Assembly (NCBI RefSeq): GCF_026810225.1
Contig: NZ_CP113865.1
Coordinates: forward strand, 597,001 to 661,000
Reading direction: 5' to 3'
Source: Caldicellulosiruptor morganii
Lineage (GTDB): Bacteria; Bacillota; Thermoanaerobacteria; Caldicellulosiruptorales; Caldicellulosiruptoraceae
Length of the DNA: 64,000 nt
Positions 8,208 through 16,184 of the stretch are shown piece by piece. Position numbers and translations under genes: made by a program. The notes beneath the pieces were generated by a model. That model searched no databases, had not been told where the DNA came from, and saw only the letters and a program-made list of their open reading frames with translations. Position 1 is the first letter of the stretch. Every line of letters starts with the position of its first letter.

Positions 8208-9068
8208 ATGGCAAGAATTCTAAGGGCACTGTCAAAGGATAAGAATGTGGCAATTTTTATCATGGATTCTACAGATATAGTCGAAGAAGCAAGAAGAATA
8301 CATAATCTGCCTCCTATTCCAACAGCTGCTCTTGGCAGACTTCTGACGGCTGCATCAATGATGGGTGTGATGTTGAAAGGAGAAAAGCATACTCTTTCAA
8401 TTCAGATCTCCTGCAGCGGTATTCTGAAAGGACTGGTTGCAGTTTCTGATTCAAAGGGAAATGTCAAAGGCTATGTGAAAAACAAAGAGGTTCTGACAGA
8501 GATAAACCAGGCCGGTAAGCTAAATGTCAGAGGAGCAATAGGAGATGGTACACTTACAGTGATAAAAGATTTAGGTTTGAAAGAACCCTACATTGGTCAG
8601 ATAGAACTTGTATCGGGTGAGATTGCTGAAGATTTAACACACTATTTTGTATTGTCAGAACAGATTCCATCTGCTGTTGCACTTGGTGTTTTGATAGATA
8701 CTGACGAAAGTGTGAAATCAGCAGGCGGTTTTATAATTCAACTTTTGCCTGAAACTCCGGAAGGCTTAATTGAAAAACTTGAAGAAAGGATTAAAAATTT
8801 TTCAAATATTTCATCTGTACTGGCAGAGAAAGATATTATGCAAATAACTGCACAGCTTTTTGGCGACATCGAATATGAGGTTTTGGATGAGTATTTTCCA
8901 GGCTACAAATGTGACTGTTCCAAAGAGAAAGTAGAGAGCATAATTCCTCTTCTCACTGATGAAGAAATTTCAGATGACAGAATAGAAGTTGTTTGCAGCT
9001 TTTGCGAGAAAAGATACTATTTCACTAAGGAAGAGGCTTTCAGAATTAAATATGGCGCAAAAGAATGA
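8208..9068 (+). CDS. hslO: Redox-regulated chaperone Hsp33
   Basis: A 286-residue holdase chaperone activated by oxidation. The N-terminal substrate-binding domain is normal (MARILRALSKDKNVAIFIMDSTD at the start, then GRLLTAASMMG and the GNVKGYVKN turn). The C-terminal zinc redox switch is intact, C-x-C (about residues 244-246, KCDCSKEK) and C-x2-C (about 264-267, CSFCEK). When oxidised the four cysteines release zinc and unfold the linker. It is a single gene with its own spacing, between the csp remnant terminator and the tRNA operon. Confidence 0.96.
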   Translation: MARILRALSKDKNVAIFIMDSTDIVEEARRIHNLPPIPTAALGRLLTAASMMGVMLKGEKHTLSIQISCSGILKGLVAVSDSKGNVKGYVKNKEVLTEINQAGKLNVRGAIGDGTLTVIKDLGLKEPYIGQIELVSGEIAEDLTHYFVLSEQIPSAVALGVLIDTDESVKSAGGFIIQLLPETPEGLIEKLEERIKNFSNISSVLAEKDIMQITAQLFGDIEYEVLDEYFPGYKCDCSKEKVESIIPLLTDEEISDDRIEVVCSFCEKRYYFTKEEAFRIKYGAKE

Positions 9069-9161
9069 GAAAAATTAAGCTATCTTTAGTCCGAATAAGA
9101 AAAGTCCAAAAAAATGAAGAAAAATAATAAAATTTGGCTCATTTCTGCCCGAAAAATGCTA

Positions 9162-9190
9162 TTGAAAAACCCCGAGATGTCAAGTATAAT
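9162..9190 (+). promoter_or_regulatory. SigA-type promoter of the tRNA operon
   Basis: TTGAAA (9162-9167), a 17-bp spacer, and a perfect TATAAT (9185-9190), about 40 bp before tRNA-Val. Confidence 0.85.
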
Positions 9191-9199
9191 AAAACATGT

Positions 9200-9223
9200 C
9201 GCCGCTGATTAAAAGCAGCGGCG
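9200..9223 (+). promoter_or_regulatory. GC-rich hairpin in the tRNA operon leader
   Basis: CGCCGCTG (9200-9207) and CAGCGGCG (9216-9223) form a perfect 8-bp stem with an 8-nt A/T loop, right at the predicted transcript 5' end and just before the first tRNA. There is no T run, so it is unlikely to be a terminator. It may guide 5' processing or protect the leader. Confidence 0.6.
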
Positions 9224-9231
9224 GGAGAAAA

Positions 9232-9307
9232 GGGCGGTTAGCTCAGCTGGGAGAGCACCTGCCTTACAAGCAGGGGGTCGCAGGTTCGAGCCCTGCACTG
9301 CCCACCA
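9232..9307 (+). tRNA. tRNA-Val (TAC)
   Basis: Acceptor stem GGGCGGT/ACTGCCC, anticodon stem CCTGC/GCAGG around CTTACAA (anticodon TAC), T-loop TTCGAGC, and encoded CCA. Confidence 0.97.
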
Positions 9308-9315
9308 TCTAAAAT

Positions 9316-9392
9316 GGCCCAGTAGCTCAGTCGGTTAGAGCGCCAGCCTGTCACGCTGGAGGTCGAGGGTTCGAGTCCCTTCTGGGTCGCCA
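9316..9392 (+). tRNA. tRNA-Asp (GTC)
   Basis: Acceptor stem GGCCCAG/CTGGGTC, discriminator G, anticodon stem CCAGC/GCTGG around CTGTCAC (anticodon GTC), and encoded CCA. Confidence 0.97.
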
Positions 9393-9412
9393 GTTTATAT
9401 GTGAAAATATAC

Positions 9413-9488
<76 letters not shown>

Positions 9489-9507
9489 ATCAGAATACTT
9501 TTTACGA

Positions 9508-9583
9508 GCGGGAATAGCTCAGTTGGTAGAGCGCTACCTTGCCAAGGTAGATGTCGCGGGTTCGAGTCCCGTTTCCCGCTCCA
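9508..9583 (+). tRNA. tRNA-Gly (GCC)
   Basis: Acceptor stem GCGGGAA/TTCCCGC, discriminator T, anticodon stem CTACC/GGTAG around TTGCCAA (anticodon GCC), and encoded CCA. Confidence 0.97.
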
Positions 9584-9603
9584 AAATTTTATAAGCAAAA
9601 AAT

Positions 9604-9678
9604 GGCGCCATAGCCAAGCGGTAAGGCAAGGGTCTGCAAAATCCTGATTCCCCGGTTCAAATCCGGGTGGCGCCTCCA
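9604..9678 (+). tRNA. tRNA-Cys (GCA)
   Basis: Acceptor stem GGCGCCA/TGGCGCC, discriminator T, anticodon arm AGGGT/ATCCT around CTGCAAA (anticodon GCA), and encoded CCA. It is the last tRNA of the operon. Confidence 0.96.
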
Positions 9679-9696
9679 AAGTTAGAAAATAGAGAG

Positions 9697-9725
9697 CCTG
9701 CTCAGCAAAGTGAGCAGGTTTTTTT
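9697..9725 (+). terminator. Terminator of the tRNA operon
   Basis: CCTGCTCA (9697-9704) pairs perfectly with TGAGCAGG (9711-9718) over a 6-nt loop, followed by seven T. Confidence 0.93.
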
Positions 9726-9744
9726 GTTTTCCAAAGAAGGATTT

Positions 9745-9773
9745 TTGCAGCTTATGTCGAATAAATATATACT
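9745..9773 (+). promoter_or_regulatory. Promoter of hppA
   Basis: TTGCAG (9745-9750), a 17-bp spacer and TATACT (9768-9773), placed between the tRNA terminator and the hppA ribosome site. Confidence 0.6.
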
Positions 9774-9834
9774 GTACGCTTTTTTGCTAAATGTCAAACT
9801 ACCAACAAAATACTCTTTCAAGGAGGGATCTTCT

Positions 9835-11970
9835 TTGAGTGGCTATCTTGCTTTAATTTACGGTGTTGTTATATTTGCAATTCTTGTGATAATTGGTCTT
9901 ATCAGGTTTATCTTTTCTCAGGAAAAAGGTAATGAAAAAATGCAGGAGATTGCAAACGCTATTAAAGAAGGTGCAATGGCTTTTCTGAACAGACAGTACA
10001 AGACCATTGGTATTTTGGCATTAATTGTAGCGGTTATAATCATAATTGCTAACTATTTTGGTAATCTTTCAAAAGGATCTTCACATGCCATTTCGGTTGC
10101 TCTTCATATTGGGTTTGCATTTATTACCGGTGCACTCTGCTCGGCAATATCCGGCTATCTTGGGATGTATATTGCGGTGAATTCAAATGTGAGGGCTGCA
10201 GCAGGTGCAAGAAAGGGCTTGAACAGAGCTCTTCAGATAGCTCTTCGCGGTGGTGCTGTGACAGGTTTGGCTGTGACTGCACTGTCACTTTTGGGAGTTG
10301 CAACGCTATTTTTGCTTTACGGTGGAGCTTCTGGCAATGAAAATCTTATAAAAGAGGCGCCTTCACTGATTGTAGGGTTTGGATTTGGTGCATCGTTTGT
10401 GGCGCTCTTTGCACAGCTTGGCGGTGGAATCTATACAAAAGCAGCTGACGTTGGTGCCGACCTTGTGGGTAAAGTTGAGGCTGGAATTCCCGAAGATGAC
10501 CCGAGAAACCCGGCTGTTGTTGCCGACCTTGTCGGTGACAATGTAGGTGACTGTGCAGGCCGTGGTGCTGACCTGTTTGAATCAACAGCGGCTGAGAATA
10601 TCGGTGCTATGATACTCGGTGTTGCATTATATCCTGTGTTTGGCTGGAAGGGGATACTGTTCCCGATTGTTGCGCGTGCTATTGGTATTGTATCATCTGT
10701 AATTGGACTTTTCTTTGTAAACACGAAAGACGAGAGCAAGGACCCAATGAAGGCTTTGAACAAGGGGTATTTTGTGACTACAATTTTGAACTTGATTGTT
10801 TTGATTTTTGTAGTAAAGGCAATGCTCTCTGGCAAGCTTCCAAATGGGCAGGAGGTTAACTGGTGGCTGCTATATGGCTGTGCTGTTGCCGGGATTGTGC
10901 TTAGCTATATCTTTGTTTGGCTTACAGATTTTTATACCTCCTACCATTACAGACCTGTACAGGAGATAGCAAAAGCATCTACAACTGGTCCTGCAACAAA
11001 CATCATAACAGGTATGTCTGTTGGCATGGAATCAACAGCCCTGCCAGTTATATTTATCTCAATTGCAATTTATATTGCATACAAGCTTGGTGAACATGCA
11101 CTTCCTGGCTTTGCGACAGGCGGTCTTTACGGTACAGCAATCGCTACAATGGGAATGCTTTCAACCTGTGCATATATTTTAGCAATGGACACATTTGGAC
11201 CGATTACTGACAATGCAGGTGGTATCACTGAGATGTCAGGTGCACCTGAAGAGGTCAGGAATGTAACAGACAGGCTTGATGCCTGCGGTAATACAACAAA
11301 GGCTTTGACCAAAGGTTATGCAATAGGTTCTGCAGCTCTGGCTACATTCCTTCTTTTCTCAGCATACCTTGATGAGGTTAAAAAGATTTTGGGCAGGCCT
11401 CTTGAATCCTGGTTCTCTGTTGATATTGGCAAACCTGAAGTATTCATCGGCGCATTTATTGGAGCAATGGTTGTGTACCTGTTTAGCTCAACAGCAATAA
11501 GGGCTGTTGGAAGAGCTGCACAGTATGTAATCCTGGAAGTTAGACGTCAGTTCAAAGAAATCCCGGGTATTATGGAAGGAAGAGCAAAACCAGATTATGC
11601 AAAGTGTGTTGACATTGTCACAAAAGGTGCATTGAAAGAAATGGTGGTACCGGGTATGATTGTTGTAATTGCTCCAATTCTTGTGGGAATTTTGCTTGGC
11701 AAAGAAGCAGCAGCAGGGTTTTTGATGATAGGTACAATTGCGGGTGTCATTCTGGCACTGTTCCTGAACAACGGCGGTGGCGCCTGGGACAACGCTAAGA
11801 AATACATCGAACTTGGAAATTATGGCGGCAAAAGATCTGATGCACACAAGGCAGCAGTTGTTGGCGACACTGTTGGTGACCCATGCAAAGACACAGCAGG
11901 TCCATCCTTGCATGTTCTTGTAAAGCTCATTTCCACAATTACTCTTGTGTTTGTATCACTTTTTAGATAA
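9835..11970 (+). CDS. hppA: Membrane-bound proton-translocating pyrophosphatase, K+-independent type
   Basis: Polytopic enzyme of about 711 residues that couples pyrophosphate hydrolysis to cation transport across the membrane. The catalytic loop is intact: DVGADLVGKVEAGIPEDDP then NPAVVADLVGDNVGDCAGRGADL. The second acidic cluster DNAGG (DTFGPITDNAGGITEM) and the last GDTVGDPCKDTAGPSLH are also present. The subtype-determining motif reads GNTTKA (Lys at about residue 489), the form found in K+-independent H+-pumping enzymes; K+-dependent ones have Ala there. TTG 9835 is the start because AGGAGGG at 9821-9827 is well placed. The longer frame upstream runs into tRNA-Cys. Single gene with its own promoter and terminator; it probably supplies proton-motive force from biosynthetic pyrophosphate. 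Confidence 0.95.
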   Translation: MSGYLALIYGVVIFAILVIIGLIRFIFSQEKGNEKMQEIANAIKEGAMAFLNRQYKTIGILALIVAVIIIIANYFGNLSKGSSHAISVALHIGFAFITGALCSAISGYLGMYIAVNSNVRAAAGARKGLNRALQIALRGGAVTGLAVTALSLLGVATLFLLYGGASGNENLIKEAPSLIVGFGFGASFVALFAQLGGGIYTKAADVGADLVGKVEAGIPEDDPRNPAVVADLVGDNVGDCAGRGADLFESTAAENIGAMILGVALYPVFGWKGILFPIVARAIGIVSSVIGLFFVNTKDESKDPMKALNKGYFVTTILNLIVLIFVVKAMLSGKLPNGQEVNWWLLYGCAVAGIVLSYIFVWLTDFYTSYHYRPVQEIAKASTTGPATNIITGMSVGMESTALPVIFISIAIYIAYKLGEHALPGFATGGLYGTAIATMGMLSTCAYILAMDTFGPITDNAGGITEMSGAPEEVRNVTDRLDACGNTTKALTKGYAIGSAALATFLLFSAYLDEVKKILGRPLESWFSVDIGKPEVFIGAFIGAMVVYLFSSTAIRAVGRAAQYVILEVRRQFKEIPGIMEGRAKPDYAKCVDIVTKGALKEMVVPGMIVVIAPILVGILLGKEAAAGFLMIGTIAGVILALFLNNGGGAWDNAKKYIELGNYGGKRSDAHKAAVVGDTVGDPCKDTAGPSLHVLVKLISTITLVFVSLFR

Positions 11971-11989
11971 TGATGAGCAAAAAGATAAA

Positions 11990-12034
11990 AAAGGGGAAGA
12001 AGGGTTTTTAAAGACCTTTCTTCCCTTTTCTGTT
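11990..12034 (+). terminator. Terminator of hppA
   Basis: A roughly 16-bp stem with G-U pairs (11990-12005 with 12014-12029) around TTTTAAAG, followed by a T-rich tail. Confidence 0.85.
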
Positions 12035-12093
12035 TTAAGGGGATTTTTACTTTAAGAGCTATTTACTTTTTTAAGACAGAAAATAAAATAAAG

Positions 12094-12123
12094 TTGTTAA
12101 ACAATTTTCAAAAATGGTATAAT
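12094..12123 (+). promoter_or_regulatory. Promoter of the split 108-residue gene
   Basis: TTGTTA (12094-12099), an 18-bp spacer and TATAAT (12118-12123). A strong ribosome site (AGGGGGG at about 12141-12147) and ATG 12155 follow. Confidence 0.7.
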
Positions 12124-12154
12124 AAAATTAGGAGATAAATAGGGGGGATCACAG

Positions 12155-12304
12155 ATGGGTTTATTTAGTTTGGGTGTTCCAAAGCAGATAAAAGAGTTGG
12201 GGCGCGACATCTGTGAGCCACTTGATGTTGAGTACATTGAAGGTCATCCGGACATAAAGTATCAGGGAAGAATGAAGCTGCATGTCTGTCAGAACGGTTT
12301 TTAT
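12155..12304 (+). pseudogene. 5' part of an unknown gene split by a TnpB element
   Basis: Fifty codons from MGLFSLGVPKQIKELG to QNGFY, with good promoter and ribosome site. At base 12304, directly after TTTTTAT, the frame passes into the mobile element and runs only to a chance stop at 12349. Joining base 12304 to 13663 restores one open frame (QNGFY-LIDPSKK) of 108 residues ending at 13839. I do not recognise the family. The protein is soluble, mixed alpha/beta in composition, with two cysteines near the insertion point. Confidence 0.85.
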
Positions 12305-12389
12305 CTGAAATATAGCAAGAAGACTCCATCTTCTTCAAGATGGAGATGAATTGCTAAAAATGTGATAAAATATTTCTGGGTGATGACAA

Positions 12390-13607
12390 GTGTACAAAAC
12401 ACAGAAAAATCATATAAGATGTAATAAGAAAACATACAAACTTTTGCGAAAGCTCTGTCACTTTTCAAAAAACCTGTACAACTTTGCTCTGTATCATATA
12501 AGACAGCACTATTTTCAAACTCATGAATATTTGCGATATGAAAGTGTATATCACATTGCAAAAGGCAACCAAAACTACATGCTCTTGCCATCACAGGTTG
12601 CACAGCAGACACTTATTTCGGTGGATGAATCTTTTAAATCTTTTTTGAACCTTTTGAAAGCCAAAAAAGAAGGAAAGGTAAAAGAGAAGGTTTCTATGCC
12701 CAGATACCTACCAAAGGAAGGGATGTACCAGATAGTTTTTCCAAAAGACCAGTTCAAGATAGAAGATAAGAAAGTGAGACTGAGCCTTGGCAGAAACTTT
12801 TCAAAGGAGTTTGGGGTAAGATACTTATATTTTGATTTGCCAAAAAACATTGCAGGCAAAAAGATTAAGGAAGTCAGGATAATTCCAAGATACCATGGGA
12901 AATGGTTTGAGATTGAGTATGTGTATGAGGAAAAAGAGCAGGATTATGAGCTTGACAAAAGCAGGATTTTGGCAATAGACTTGGGATTAAACAACTTTGC
13001 AGCGCTTACGGATACCATTGGGACTGCCTTTTTGATAGAGGGCAGGTTTTTAAAATCAGTCAACCGATGGTATAACAAAGAAAAAGCAAGACTGCAAAGT
13101 GTATACTCCAAACAGGGAATCAAATATGGTTCAAAACTTGCTCAAATTTCTCTAAAAAGACAGCATATAGTTGAGAACTTTTTAAATCAGGCTGTAAACG
13201 TTGTAGTTAAGCACTGTCTGGAAAATAAAATAGGAATAGTTGTTGTGGGTAGGATGAAAGAGATAAAGCAGGGTATAGAGCTGGGGAAGGTGAACAATCA
13301 GAACTTTGTGGGGATACCGTACAAGAAGTTTAAGAGAAAATTAGAAGCAAAGTGCAGGTTATATGGGATAGAGTATGTGGAGGTAGAAGAAAGCTACACC
13401 TCACAGAGGTGCAGCAGATGTGGGATAATTGACAAAAGTAACAGAAAGCACAGGGGCTTGTATGTATGCAAGGAATGTGGGAATGTATTGAATGCGGATA
13501 TAAATGGGGCGATAAACATACTTTTGAAGGTAGCTGGTGAATCTGCAAAAGAGCAGATAACCAGTAGTGGGTGTGTGAACCACCCTGTGAGAATAAGGGT
13601 AGCATAA
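12390..13607 (+). CDS. tnpB: TnpB, RNA-guided nuclease of an IS200/IS605-type element
   Basis: A 405-residue OrfB/TnpB protein with a GTG start. RuvC-I is ILAIDLGLNNFAAL with its aspartate (about residues 192-205). The RuvC-II strand reads IGIVVVGRMKEIKQG, where the usual catalytic Glu (VVE) is Gly. The zinc ribbon is C-SRC and C-KEC (about 350-370), then RuvC-III NADINGAINIL. Just before the zinc ribbon it has EESYTSQ where canonical TnpBs have a non-acidic residue, a pattern reported for rearranged-catalytic-site TnpBs. TnpB with an omega RNA cuts empty donor sites and so maintains the element. No tnpA is adjacent, so mobility would need one in trans. Confidence 0.93.
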   Translation: MYKTQKNHIRCNKKTYKLLRKLCHFSKNLYNFALYHIRQHYFQTHEYLRYESVYHIAKGNQNYMLLPSQVAQQTLISVDESFKSFLNLLKAKKEGKVKEKVSMPRYLPKEGMYQIVFPKDQFKIEDKKVRLSLGRNFSKEFGVRYLYFDLPKNIAGKKIKEVRIIPRYHGKWFEIEYVYEEKEQDYELDKSRILAIDLGLNNFAALTDTIGTAFLIEGRFLKSVNRWYNKEKARLQSVYSKQGIKYGSKLAQISLKRQHIVENFLNQAVNVVVKHCLENKIGIVVVGRMKEIKQGIELGKVNNQNFVGIPYKKFKRKLEAKCRLYGIEYVEVEESYTSQRCSRCGIIDKSNRKHRGLYVCKECGNVLNADINGAINILLKVAGESAKEQITSSGCVNHPVRIRVA

Positions 13608-13662
13608 AATGCTGCCAAACTTCTCATGAAGCCTTAACCTCTTTAGGTTGATGGTAGTTCAC
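13540..13662 (+). ncRNA. Candidate omega RNA at the right end of the first TnpB element
   Basis: The 3' end of tnpB and the 55 bases after it carry stacked hairpins. GGTAGCAT (13598-13605) pairs with ATGCTGCC (13609-13616), and the right-end stem lies at 13634-13651. By analogy with other TnpB elements, the RNA would end at about 13662 and use the host sequence beyond as guide. No expression evidence. Confidence 0.4.
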
Positions 13663-13839
13663 CTGATTGACCCTTCAAAAAAGCACTTTGGAGTTGTTAA
13701 GTGGACAGATTTCAAAGATGCATACCCCAGCAAGACAGGTGACAGAAGAACAGTGATTGCAACAAATAATTTTAAGATCTACTTGCTTGGTATTGAAGAA
13801 AGAGTTTGCGAGGTTTTGACAAAGAGAATGGCAAGCTAA
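13663..13839 (+). pseudogene. 3' part of the gene split by the TnpB element
   Basis: Fifty-eight codons, LIDPSKKHFGVVKW to LTKRMAS, continuing in frame from the 5' part when the element is removed. A start further upstream (ATG 13648 or 13651) lies inside the element's right-end hairpin, so any product from it would be a chance fusion. A terminator follows at 13883. Confidence 0.85.
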
Positions 13840-13882
13840 GGTGAGTTAAGTATATACATGAATAGGTGCTTTATAAATTGAA

Positions 13883-13912
13883 GGGCTGCGCTTTTGCAGT
13901 CCTTTATCTTTT
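13883..13912 (+). terminator. Terminator of the split gene
   Basis: GGGCTGC (13883-13889) pairs with GCAGTCC (13896-13902) with one G-T pair, followed by a T-rich tail. The rest of 13840-14138 holds no gene. It has only AT-rich DNA with two copies of TTAGCAAAAGAA. Confidence 0.75.
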
Positions 13913-14138
13913 TTGAACATATTGAAAAGTTTGCTCTTCAAGAAAAGTATATCAAATTTACATAGAACTTTTTAATTCCAAATTATGAAGAAAACTTAAG
14001 AAAAATTGAGTTAGCAAAAGAAGTAGAGAGCTGAGCTAAAGAATGAAATTTAGCAAAAGAACGGAATTCAGTGTAAAATATTTAAAGGACTTTAGATTAA
14101 AAGAGCATAATAAGTAACTTTTTTTGGAGGGTAATTTT

Positions 14139-14780
14139 ATGTCTTTTCCAATTTATATTGCCAATGAATTAACAAAAAAGTTTGGGAACAAAGTGGTTAT
14201 AGATAAACTGAGCTTTGAAATATATGAGAATGAATTTGTTTATTTAAAAGGAGCAAATGGCACAGGAAAGACTACGCTACTCAATATTATTGCAAAGTTA
14301 GATGATTTATGGAGTGGTGAATTAAAATTCAAAGGTATGAGCTTAAAAAAGATAAAGTTACATAATTATCCAATCAGTTATATACCAGATACACCTGTTT
14401 TTTATGAAGGTTTAACAGTAAAAGAGCATTTGAATTTTATATCTTCAATGTATGGCTTAAAAGATAAAGAAGCAAAAGAAATTGTGAATATATATGTAAG
14501 TGTATTTAATCTAAAAGAATATTTAAATTATTTACCTTCTCAGCTTTCGCGCGGTAATAAGCAAAAAGTAATGCTGTGCTGTTGCTTGCTAAAGGATTTT
14601 GAGGTGTTAATAGCTGACGAGCCTTTTAATTTTTTGGATTCTGCTTCTGTTAAGGCTTTATTTGAAGTGTTATCTATAATAAAAAGTAGCGGGAAGACTA
14701 TAATATTAACATCGCACGAGGTTGAATATGTAAAAAATTTGATGGACAGAGAGATTGAACTTAAGAGGAGTGTAAAGTAA
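14139..14780 (+). CDS. ABC transporter ATP-binding protein
   Basis: A 213-residue ATPase. Walker A is KGANGTGKTTL (about residues 37-47), the Q-loop region is ISYIPDTPVFYEGL, the signature is LSRGNKQKVML (about 135-145, LSRGN in place of LSGGQ), Walker B is VLIADEPF, and the H-loop is ILTSHE. ATG 14139 follows GGAGG at 14126-14130. The permease gene begins 2 bp after its stop, giving a two-component exporter-like system. Codon use is strongly AT-biased compared with the flanking housekeeping genes, which suggests transfer. Substrate unknown; bacteriocin or antibiotic export/immunity is typical for such pairs but not shown. Confidence 0.9.
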   Translation: MSFPIYIANELTKKFGNKVVIDKLSFEIYENEFVYLKGANGTGKTTLLNIIAKLDDLWSGELKFKGMSLKKIKLHNYPISYIPDTPVFYEGLTVKEHLNFISSMYGLKDKEAKEIVNIYVSVFNLKEYLNYLPSQLSRGNKQKVMLCCCLLKDFEVLIADEPFNFLDSASVKALFEVLSIIKSSGKTIILTSHEVEYVKNLMDREIELKRSVK

Positions 14781-14782
14781 AA

Positions 14783-16018
14783 GTGTTAAAGTTGCTTTTA
14801 GTTGAATATAAAGATAAACTGCGAATGCAAATGTTGATATTTAAACGTTTTGGAATGATACTGATATTGGGATTGATACTATTATTTTGGGTAACCTCAA
14901 GTTTGACTGATACCCTTTCTTTGGATAAATTTAATTATTTAGCAAACAGATGGGTAATCCTTTTAACTATTGTATTATTCTTTGCATTGAAAATATATAT
15001 ATCCAGGAATACTAACATATATCTTTATTTTCCAACATTTACTCATTTTTATACACAAACTTCTTACAAACTCAGACTTATAATAATAATCAAACTTATT
15101 AGCTATTTATTTTCAAGAGTTTTCTTATTCTATCTATTATACGAAATGGCAATATATATATTTGGTGAAAGGTTATATTTATTCATAACAAACAAGATTC
15201 TATTTCTATTTATTATGACAGACATTTTTGCTGAGCTGATCAGGTTTATTTGTTCATTTACTATTTTTTCAAAATATTCTTTTATAACAAGGATGCTGTC
15301 ATTGTTGACGTTTGTTTTATTAGTTTACGTTTTGAAGGAAAAGGTTTTTCTTATATTATTAGCAATTGAGATAGTGTTAATACCCATAATTTTGAAAAAC
15401 ATTGATATAAATAAATTGTTAAATTATAGCAAAATTATATATAAATCAAGCTGGGGATGTGCAAGAGGTGACTGGGAATTACTTGTAGAAGTAAGTGAAG
15501 AATACAAGAAGTTGATTGATTTTGATGAAAAGAAATCTTGCAATTTGGTGCTATCATTTCCATTTAATATCTTGTTACACCAATTTTTGATTTTTAAAAG
15601 AGTCTATTTGAGGCAATTAATATTGTTATTGTTGATAACTGTATTATCGATTATTATCATGCCAAAACTGCAATTAAGTGTACAGCCATATTGCTATTTT
15701 ATCATTCATAGCTTTACGTTATTTTACCTCTTACTATTCTACTCGATGGATACAAAAGAACATATGTATTTCTATATGCATAGATTAAACAACTTAGAGT
15801 TAGCATTTTCTGCACTGTCTTTTGTGCTTTTTAATGTATTTTTGAACTTCCTGCTGCTTGTTTTTTTACAACCATTATGGTATTACAAAATAGTCTGGTA
15901 TTTAATATTAGACTCACTCCTGCTTTTTGGGTTAAAAATTTTATGGCAAAATGAAAAAGTTAAGTTTTTAATGATATGCGGTATAATAATTCTGGAGGGT
16001 TTGCTGATCAGAGCTTAA
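14783..16018 (+). CDS. ABC transporter membrane protein (permease partner)
   Basis: A 411-residue, very hydrophobic protein with about nine or ten predicted membrane spans, rich in Leu, Ile, Phe and Tyr. It has a longer soluble stretch around residues 205-260 (KSSWGCARGDWELLVEVSEEYKKL). The GTG start at 14783 lies 2 bp after the ATPase stop, so the two are translationally coupled and almost certainly form one transporter. I see no match to a named permease family. DNA composition is markedly AT-rich, as in its partner. Confidence 0.75.
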   Translation: MLKLLLVEYKDKLRMQMLIFKRFGMILILGLILLFWVTSSLTDTLSLDKFNYLANRWVILLTIVLFFALKIYISRNTNIYLYFPTFTHFYTQTSYKLRLIIIIKLISYLFSRVFLFYLLYEMAIYIFGERLYLFITNKILFLFIMTDIFAELIRFICSFTIFSKYSFITRMLSLLTFVLLVYVLKEKVFLILLAIEIVLIPIILKNIDINKLLNYSKIIYKSSWGCARGDWELLVEVSEEYKKLIDFDEKKSCNLVLSFPFNILLHQFLIFKRVYLRQLILLLLITVLSIIIMPKLQLSVQPYCYFIIHSFTLFYLLLFYSMDTKEHMYFYMHRLNNLELAFSALSFVLFNVFLNFLLLVFLQPLWYYKIVWYLILDSLLLFGLKILWQNEKVKFLMICGIIILEGLLIRA

Positions 16019-16131
16019 TACTCTTTAAATTTAACATCAGCTACTATTTTCATCAAGCTATGATTTCCAGTTTCATCAAAAAGGTATTTATTTAATATTA
16101 CAATTTAGGACTAATTTTTTTTAACAAAAGC

Positions 16132-16161
16132 TTGCACATTTTAACTCAAAAGTGATATTAT
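16132..16161 (+). promoter_or_regulatory. Promoter of the antitoxin/zeta toxin operon
   Basis: TTGCAC (16132-16137), an 18-bp spacer and TATTAT (16156-16161). A GGGGAGG ribosome site follows within 10 bp. Confidence 0.65.
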
Positions 16162-16184
16162 TAAACTAGGGGAGGGTGATGAAA

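Larger units (their letters stand above)
12305..13662 (+). mobile_element. TnpB-only IS200/IS605-type element (about 1.36 kb)
   Basis: The element carries tnpB but no tnpA. The left end has a perfect 9-bp hairpin, CTCCATCTT/AAGATGGAG (12324-12345). The right end has TTAACCT-CTTT-AGGTTGA (13634-13651) followed by GTAGTTCAC. I know the combination CTTTAGG...GTAGTTCAC from right ends of Firmicutes IS605-type elements. The boundaries come from the host gene: TTTTTAT on the left and in-frame restoration at 13663 on the right. CTG occurs at both junctions, so the exact cut is uncertain by up to 3 bp. There is no target duplication, as expected for this family. Confidence 0.85.

Noticed and set aside
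9667-9834. Longer N-terminus for HppA starting inside tRNA-Cys
   Set aside because: The extra 56 codons cross the tRNA terminator and promoter; TTG 9835 has a strong ribosome site and matches family length.
10431-10835. 134-codon minus-strand frame inside hppA
   Set aside because: Shadow of a conserved membrane protein; hydrophobic complement only.
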